Assembly (NCBI GenBank): GCA_026397895.1
Contig: JAPLTZ010000246.1
Location: forward strand, 1-10,430
Direction: 5' to 3'
Length of the DNA stretch: 10,430 nt
Source: Verrucomicrobiota bacterium
GTDB lineage: Bacteria > Verrucomicrobiota > Verrucomicrobiia > Limisphaerales > JAFMIX01
Numbering within the stretch: the stretch's first letter is position 1; each line of letters begins with the position of its first letter. The notes below the pieces were generated by a model. That model did no database searches, was not told the DNA's origin, and saw only the letters and a list, made by a program, of their open reading frames with translations. The position numbers were made by a program, and so were the translations under genes. Shown here one piece after another: positions 6,823-10,430 of this stretch.

Positions 6823-7722
6823 ATGCGACAAATCGGTCACCTTGAAAACGAGTCGGCGGCGCGCACGTTCGGGAATTTTCTCTACGTGCAGGGCGTCGAG
6901 AATCTGGTCGAAGCCGAGGCCGGGCACGGCTGGGCGGTGTGGATACACGCCGAGGATGAGCTGGAGCGCGCCGCCAAGTGGCTCACCGAATTCCGCGCCG
7001 CGCCGGACGACCCGCGCTTCCGCGCCAAGGCCGCCAGCGCGGAGGCGTTGCGCGCAATTGTGAAAAAAGAACAGGCCGCCTACGCAAAGCGCACGAAAAC
7101 CGGCGCGCAGATTTTCCGCGCGTGGCACGCCAACGGTTTCGGGCCGGTGACCGTCGTGCTCATCGTGGCGAGCGTCGTGGTCTTCATCCTCTCCAAGGGC
7201 GGCGACGCGCCGGGGCGGGTGATGAGCCTGTTCATCACCGAGTGGGCGCAGGCCGACAATTACATCCGCTGGCTGCCGGCGATGCCGGAAATCCGGCACG
7301 GCGAAGTCTGGCGGCTGTTCACGCCCATCTTCATCCACTTCGGTTTCATGCACATCTTTTTCAACCTGCTTTGGCTGCGCGATCTTGGCGGTGCGATCGA
7401 ATGGAACGAAGGCCCGCTGAAATTCGCGCTGCTCGTCGCCGTCATCGCCGGCCTGTCCAACACGGCGCAATTTTTCGTCGGCGGGCCGAGCTTCGGCGGC
7501 ATGTCCGGCGTCGTCTACGGCCTGCTCGGCTACATCTGGCTGAAGGGGAAATTCGACCCGGCCTCCGGTTATTTTCTCCATCCGCAAACGGTCGTGATGA
7601 TGGCCATCTGGTATTTCCTCTGCCTCACCGGCCTCGTCGGCCACATCGCCAACACCGTCCACACCGTCGGCCTCGCCACCGGTTGCGCGTGGGGCTGGCT
7701 GTCCAGCCTGCGACGCAAATAA
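6823..7722 (+). CDS. glpG: Rhomboid intramembrane serine protease, GlpG type
   Basis: This is a 299-residue inner-membrane protease that cuts transmembrane helices. It has the GlpG architecture: a cytoplasmic N-terminal domain (about 5-75, with RTFGNFLYVQGVENLV and DDPRF) followed by a six-helix rhomboid core. The catalytic serine is S228 in GGMSGVVYGLLGY and the partner histidine is H280 in ANTVHTVGLATG. H177 and N181 in HFGFMHIFFNLLW match the oxyanion-side residues. WRLFTPIFIH and LRDLGGAIE are also conserved. The protein is therefore expected to be active. The ATG at 6823 directly precedes the N-domain; no clear Shine-Dalgarno sequence is present. It is divergent from nadC, and nnr follows after only 3 nt, so the two are probably co-transcribed. 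No glycerol-metabolism genes are adjacent, unlike the E. coli context. Substrates cannot be predicted. Confidence 0.95.
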   Translation: MRQIGHLENESAARTFGNFLYVQGVENLVEAEAGHGWAVWIHAEDELERAAKWLTEFRAAPDDPRFRAKAASAEALRAIVKKEQAAYAKRTKTGAQIFRAWHANGFGPVTVVLIVASVVVFILSKGGDAPGRVMSLFITEWAQADNYIRWLPAMPEIRHGEVWRLFTPIFIHFGFMHIFFNLLWLRDLGGAIEWNEGPLKFALLVAVIAGLSNTAQFFVGGPSFGGMSGVVYGLLGYIWLKGKFDPASGYFLHPQTVVMMAIWYFLCLTGLVGHIANTVHTVGLATGCAWGWLSSLRRK

Positions 7723-7725
7723 TTT

Positions 7726-9021
7726 ATGCCCACGCCCGTCATCACCGTCAGCCAGATGCGCGAATGGGAAACTGCCTCCTGGGCCGCTGGCCGCACCGAG
7801 ACCGAAGTCATCCGCCGCGTCGGCGAAATCCTCGCCGCGAAAATTATTTCCCTGACGCACGCCGGTGATTTCATCCTGCTCCTCGCCGGCAAGGGCCACA
7901 ACGGCGACGACGCCCGCGCCGCGCAGCCGCACCTCGCCGGTCGCCGCGTGGAATTGCTGAACGTCGGCGAACCGCAAAATGATTTGCCCAAGCTGGACGC
8001 GCTGCTCGCGCAACGCCCCGCGCTCGTCGTGGACGGCCTGTTCGGCATCGGCCTCAAGCGCCCGCTCGACGCCGACTGGGTCAAGCTCGTCGAGCGCGTC
8101 AACGCCGCCCAGCGTCCCGTCCTCGCCGTGGACGTGCCCTCCGGTCTGAACGCCGACATCGGCGCGCCGCTCGGCGACGCCATCCGCGCCACCGTCACGC
8201 TCGCCTGCATCCAACCGGAGGACTTCGCCGGCTTTCCCCCGCGCCGCGAAACCGCCGCGCACAAGGGCGATTTCGGCCATGTTGCCATCATCGCCGGCAG
8301 CCTCGGCTTTCACGGCGCGGCGGTGCTGGCCGCGCGCGGCGCGCTCCGCGCCCAGCCCGGACTCGTCACCGTGCTGCCGCAGGAAAATATTTTTCACCCC
8401 GTCGCCGCGCAGTTGCAGTCCGCGATGGTGACGCCGTGGAAACCGGGCGCGCGATTGCCGGAAAAAACCAGCGCCGTCCTCGTCGGGCCGGGCCTCGCCG
8501 CGCCCAACCTGCCGACGGAGCTGAAAATTCATCTGCGCCAAATCTGGATGGAATCGCTCATGCCCGTCGTCGTGGACGCCAGCGCGCTGGACTGGCTGCC
8601 GCTGTATCCGCTCGCCGCGAATTTTGTGCGTGTCCTCACGCCGCACCCCGGCGAGGCGGCGCGGATGCTCAAGACCACCGTGGAAAAAATCCAGGCTGAC
8701 CGCCCCGCCGCGCTGCGCGAACTTTCGCGGCAATTCGGCAACTGCTGGGTCGTGCTGAAAGGCCACCAGACGCTCATCGGCCGGAGCAACGGCAGCCTCC
8801 TCGTGAACTGCTCCGGCAACCCGCAGCTCGCGCAGGGCGGCAGCGGCGATGTCCTCGCCGGTTTTCTCGCCGGCCTCGTCGCGCAACGCCCGTTGCAGGC
8901 CGACCTGCTCCGCGCGCTGGCCTACGGCGTCTGGCAGCACGGCGCGGCGGCGGACAAGCTCGCGCACGAGCGGAAGAATTGGACGGTTGAAGATTTGGCG
9001 GGCGAGATCGGCAACGCGTGA
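7726..9021 (+). CDS. nnr: Bifunctional NAD(P)H-hydrate epimerase / ADP-dependent dehydratase, compact form
   Basis: The enzyme repairs hydrated NAD(P)H: the YjeF N-terminal domain epimerises R- to S-NAD(P)HX and the C-terminal ribokinase-like domain dehydrates the S form with ADP. The 431-residue product shows ITVSQMREWE, a nucleotide loop GKGHNGDDA, VDGLFGIGLKRPL and LAVDVPSGLNADIG in the epimerase half. The dehydratase half has AHKGDFGHVAIIAGS, VGPGL, VVDASALDW, LTPHPGEAARML, VLKGHQTLI and AQGGSGDVLAGFLAGL (catalytic Asp in GSGD). The loop departs from the usual GxGNNGGDG. The stretch from PSGL to HKGD is only ~43 residues, against about 80 in E. coli, so the end of the epimerase domain and the linker are shortened in frame. 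The start is 3 nt after glpG. The dehydratase looks intact; epimerase activity is less certain. Confidence 0.93.
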   Translation: MPTPVITVSQMREWETASWAAGRTETEVIRRVGEILAAKIISLTHAGDFILLLAGKGHNGDDARAAQPHLAGRRVELLNVGEPQNDLPKLDALLAQRPALVVDGLFGIGLKRPLDADWVKLVERVNAAQRPVLAVDVPSGLNADIGAPLGDAIRATVTLACIQPEDFAGFPPRRETAAHKGDFGHVAIIAGSLGFHGAAVLAARGALRAQPGLVTVLPQENIFHPVAAQLQSAMVTPWKPGARLPEKTSAVLVGPGLAAPNLPTELKIHLRQIWMESLMPVVVDASALDWLPLYPLAANFVRVLTPHPGEAARMLKTTVEKIQADRPAALRELSRQFGNCWVVLKGHQTLIGRSNGSLLVNCSGNPQLAQGGSGDVLAGFLAGLVAQRPLQADLLRALAYGVWQHGAAADKLAHERKNWTVEDLAGEIGNA

Positions 9022-9032
9022 AAGTTCACGCG
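9015..9032. terminator. Short perfect palindrome between convergent nnr and pabC
   Basis: CGCGTGAA (9015-9022) and TTCACGCG (9025-9032) are perfect inverted repeats around two bases. They include both stop codons of the convergent genes, which are 4 nt apart. The stem would be a compact GC-rich hairpin in either transcript, but there is no T-run on either side. A bidirectional terminator or transcript-end role is therefore only plausible. Confidence 0.4.
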
Positions 9033-9880
9033 CACTCGGCGCACAACAACGTCTCGTAAGCCGCGCGGAGCTTTTCCACCAGCGGCGATGCGTTCAAACT
9101 CTGGCCGTCGAGCGAGACTGCTTCGACCACACCGAAGCTGCTCAACGAAACGAAAACTCCGTCCACCGCGCGCAGTTGGGCGGGGAGAATGTTGGTTTCC
9201 CTGACCGACAAATTCAGCTTCTGGCACAGCTCGAAAATCACCGCCCGCGTCACGCCAGGCAGGATTCCCGCCGTCAGCGGCGGCGTGCACACCGCGCCGC
9301 GCTCGATCCAGAACAGATTCCCCCCCGACGCTTCGGCGACGTGCCCATTCGTGTCCAGCAGCAACACCTCGTCCGCGCCCGCCGCGTCGGCCTCGGCGCG
9401 GGCGAGGACTTGCGCGAGCTTGTTCGCGGTCTTGAAGCGCGCCAGCGGGTCGCCCACCGGCAACCGCAGCGAGGAGGTGATGAGTTTCCAACTGGCCGGG
9501 CCGGAGACCGGCGCTCCGGGTGCGGGATGCAACGTCATCACGAGCGTGGGCGACTCCGCGCCTTTGGGCGAATAGCCGCGCGGGCCGACGCCGCGCGAGA
9601 GCGTGAGCCGCAGCAGCGAATCGGGCATCTCATTCTGCGCGATAAGGTCGCCGACGAACCAGCGCAGCGCGTCCGGCGGGAACGGCAGTTTGATTTTCAG
9701 GAAGTCCGCGCCGTGCTGCAATCGCTCCAGATGCTGCGTCCAGCGGAAGGGCTGGCCGTTGACCACGCGCATGGTCTCGAACAGGCCGTCGCCGTAAAGA
9801 AAGCCGCGGTCGAAGACGGACACGACCGCGCGGTCTTCGGGGACGAACTGGCCGTTGAGGAAGATGAACTGGGTTTTCAT
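9026..9880 (-). CDS. pabC: Class IV aminotransferase-fold enzyme, probable 4-amino-4-deoxychorismate lyase
   Basis: PabC is a PLP enzyme that releases pyruvate from aminodeoxychorismate to give p-aminobenzoate for folate. The 284-residue product is a complete fold-type IV protein: SVFDRGFLYGDGLFETMRV (21-39), the Schiff-base lysine K150 in RFKTANKLAQVLARAEA, E183 in HVAEASGGNLFWI, and TPPLTAGILPGVTR for cofactor phosphate binding. Related D-amino-acid and branched-chain aminotransferases share these motifs. The lyase role is chosen because the start overlaps the pabB stop (ATGA), implying coupled translation in a PABA operon. No strong Shine-Dalgarno sequence is present; the ATG follows a palindromic repeat. 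The gene ends 4 nt from convergent nnr. The fold is certain, the exact reaction probable. Confidence 0.85.
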   Translation of the reverse strand: MKTQFIFLNGQFVPEDRAVVSVFDRGFLYGDGLFETMRVVNGQPFRWTQHLERLQHGADFLKIKLPFPPDALRWFVGDLIAQNEMPDSLLRLTLSRGVGPRGYSPKGAESPTLVMTLHPAPGAPVSGPASWKLITSSLRLPVGDPLARFKTANKLAQVLARAEADAAGADEVLLLDTNGHVAEASGGNLFWIERGAVCTPPLTAGILPGVTRAVIFELCQKLNLSVRETNILPAQLRAVDGVFVSLSSFGVVEAVSLDGQSLNASPLVEKLRAAYETLLCAECA

Positions 9881-10430
9881 CCGCTAATTTCGCGAATTGA
9901 CGCGAGTTGCTTTTCCCTTTCGTGAAAATTCGCGCAATTCGCGGATTCAAAATCGAGCGCGGCGAGGAAGCCGGCGGCCTTGGCCAGCGTCTCGTCGTAT
10001 TCGGCTTCGGGCACGGAGTCGGCCACGATGCCCGCGCCGACGTGGAAGTGGGCGAGGTTGTTTTTCACCACGGCGGCGCGGATGAGGATGCTCAACTGGC
10101 TTTCGCGGTTGAAGCCGAGGTAGCCGAGCGCGCCGGTGTAGGGGCCGCGGGTGAGGGGCTCGAGTTCGTCAATGATCTCCATGGCGCGGATTTTCGGCGC
10201 GCCGGTGATGCTGCCACCGGGAAAACACGAGGCGAGCGCAGCGAAGTGCGTCACGTCGTTCCGCAGCCGGCCTTCGACGGTGGAAACGAGGTGCTGCACT
10301 TGCGCGAATTTTTCCAGCTTCGCCAGCTCCGGCACTTGCACGCTGCCGTATTCGCAGACCTTGCCGAGGTCGTTGCGGAGGAGGTCGGTGATCATCACGA
10401 GTTCGGCGAGTTCCTTGGCGCTGGTCTGGA
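9877..10430 (-). CDS. pabB: Aminodeoxychorismate synthase component I, C-terminal part (5' end outside window)
   Basis: PabB aminates chorismate to 4-amino-4-deoxychorismate with ammonia from a glutaminase partner. The frame is open to the window edge, giving ~184 C-terminal residues of the chorismate-binding domain: SAKELAELVMITDLLRNDLG, VQHLVSTVEG, the signature PGGSITGAPKIRAMEII, GPYTGALGYL, and GAGIVADSVPEAEYDETLAKA. PGGSITGAPK favours PabB over TrpE (usually AGTLSGAPK), and the pabC coupling agrees. The conserved fold should end near FLAALDF. A further 23 residues (codons 9880-9948) are encoded almost entirely by a CGCGAATT palindrome and have no counterpart that I recognise. The stop TGA overlaps the pabC ATG. 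No glutaminase gene is visible, so pabA lies elsewhere or upstream. Confidence 0.9.
   Translation of the reverse strand, partial: QTSAKELAELVMITDLLRNDLGKVCEYGSVQVPELAKLEKFAQVQHLVSTVEGRLRNDVTHFAALASCFPGGSITGAPKIRAMEIIDELEPLTRGPYTGALGYLGFNRESQLSILIRAAVVKNNLAHFHVGAGIVADSVPEAEYDETLAKAAGFLAALDFESANCANFHEREKQLASIREISG
9880..9945. repeat. Imperfect CGCGAATT palindrome inside the 3' end of pabB
   Basis: Arms 9880-9898 and 9927-9945 pair at 17 of 19 positions around a 28-nt loop. On the minus strand the first arm reads in nine-base steps (CCGCGAATT, GCGCGAATT, then TTCACGAAA), and similar units recur inverted in the second arm. It starts two bases into the last pabB sense codons and ends at the base next to the pabC ATG. 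It is AT-richer than the adjacent coding DNA and stays open in the pabB frame. Confidence 0.7.

Noticed and set aside
6781..8967. A 728-codon open frame on the minus strand opposite glpG and nnr
   Set aside because: It is antisense to two genes with full catalytic motifs. Its translation is the compositionally biased Arg/Asp/Gly/Ala-rich kind produced by GC-rich DNA, and it shows no recognisable domain.
9026..9880. Calling the class IV PLP enzyme a branched-chain or D-amino-acid aminotransferase
   Set aside because: The motifs cannot exclude it, but the ATGA overlap with pabB makes aminodeoxychorismate lyase the better reading.

Overview
The window is a GC-rich, gene-dense bacterial chromosome segment. 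It holds ten protein genes, eight intact and two with reading-frame problems, and no RNA genes, transposases or CRISPR arrays. The housekeeping gene set, the high GC, the weak Shine-Dalgarno usage and the AT-richer microrepeats at gene junctions would fit a Verrucomicrobia-like (PVC group) organism. That assignment is an inference from general resemblance and has not been tested.

Layout. (1) Bases 1-3159, plus strand: the C-terminal part of a membrane-anchored GT2 glycosyltransferase, a small exported protein of unknown function, and a signal-peptide/single-TM protein. The periplasmic part of that last protein resembles the extracellular sensor domain of PgpH-type 7TM-HD c-di-AMP phosphodiesterases, but the 7TM and HD parts are absent. 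Its last ~28 codons appear to be cut off by a one-base frameshift. (2) Bases 3215-6718, minus strand: a compact cluster transcribed nadC > birA > coaX > trpA (NAD synthesis, biotin ligase, CoA synthesis, tryptophan synthase alpha). nadC is broken by what looks like a ~37-nt internal deletion. (3) Bases 6823-9021, plus strand: a GlpG-type rhomboid protease and a compact bifunctional NAD(P)H-hydrate repair enzyme, 3 nt apart. (4) Bases 9026-10430, minus strand: pabB (partial) > pabC, overlapping by ATGA, for p-aminobenzoate/folate synthesis.

The most striking feature is not a gene. Nearly every loose gene junction carries a short tandem-repeat array with a period of 7 or 9 nt (units such as TGAAGAA, TTGAAAC, AGGCAAA, CAGGATTAA, CGCGAATTG). 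Six genes (the HDED-like gene, trpA, coaX, birA, nadC and pabB) have a stop codon inside or at the exact edge of such an array. In pabB, a nonamer-based imperfect palindrome encodes an extra 23-residue C-terminal tail. This resembles the STRR-type heptanucleotide repeats described in cyanobacteria and suggests repeats that settle at translation termini.

Two reading-frame lesions in 10 kb (nadC and the HDED-like gene) mean either sequencing/assembly error or real gene decay. Read-level checking is needed before nadC is treated as lost.
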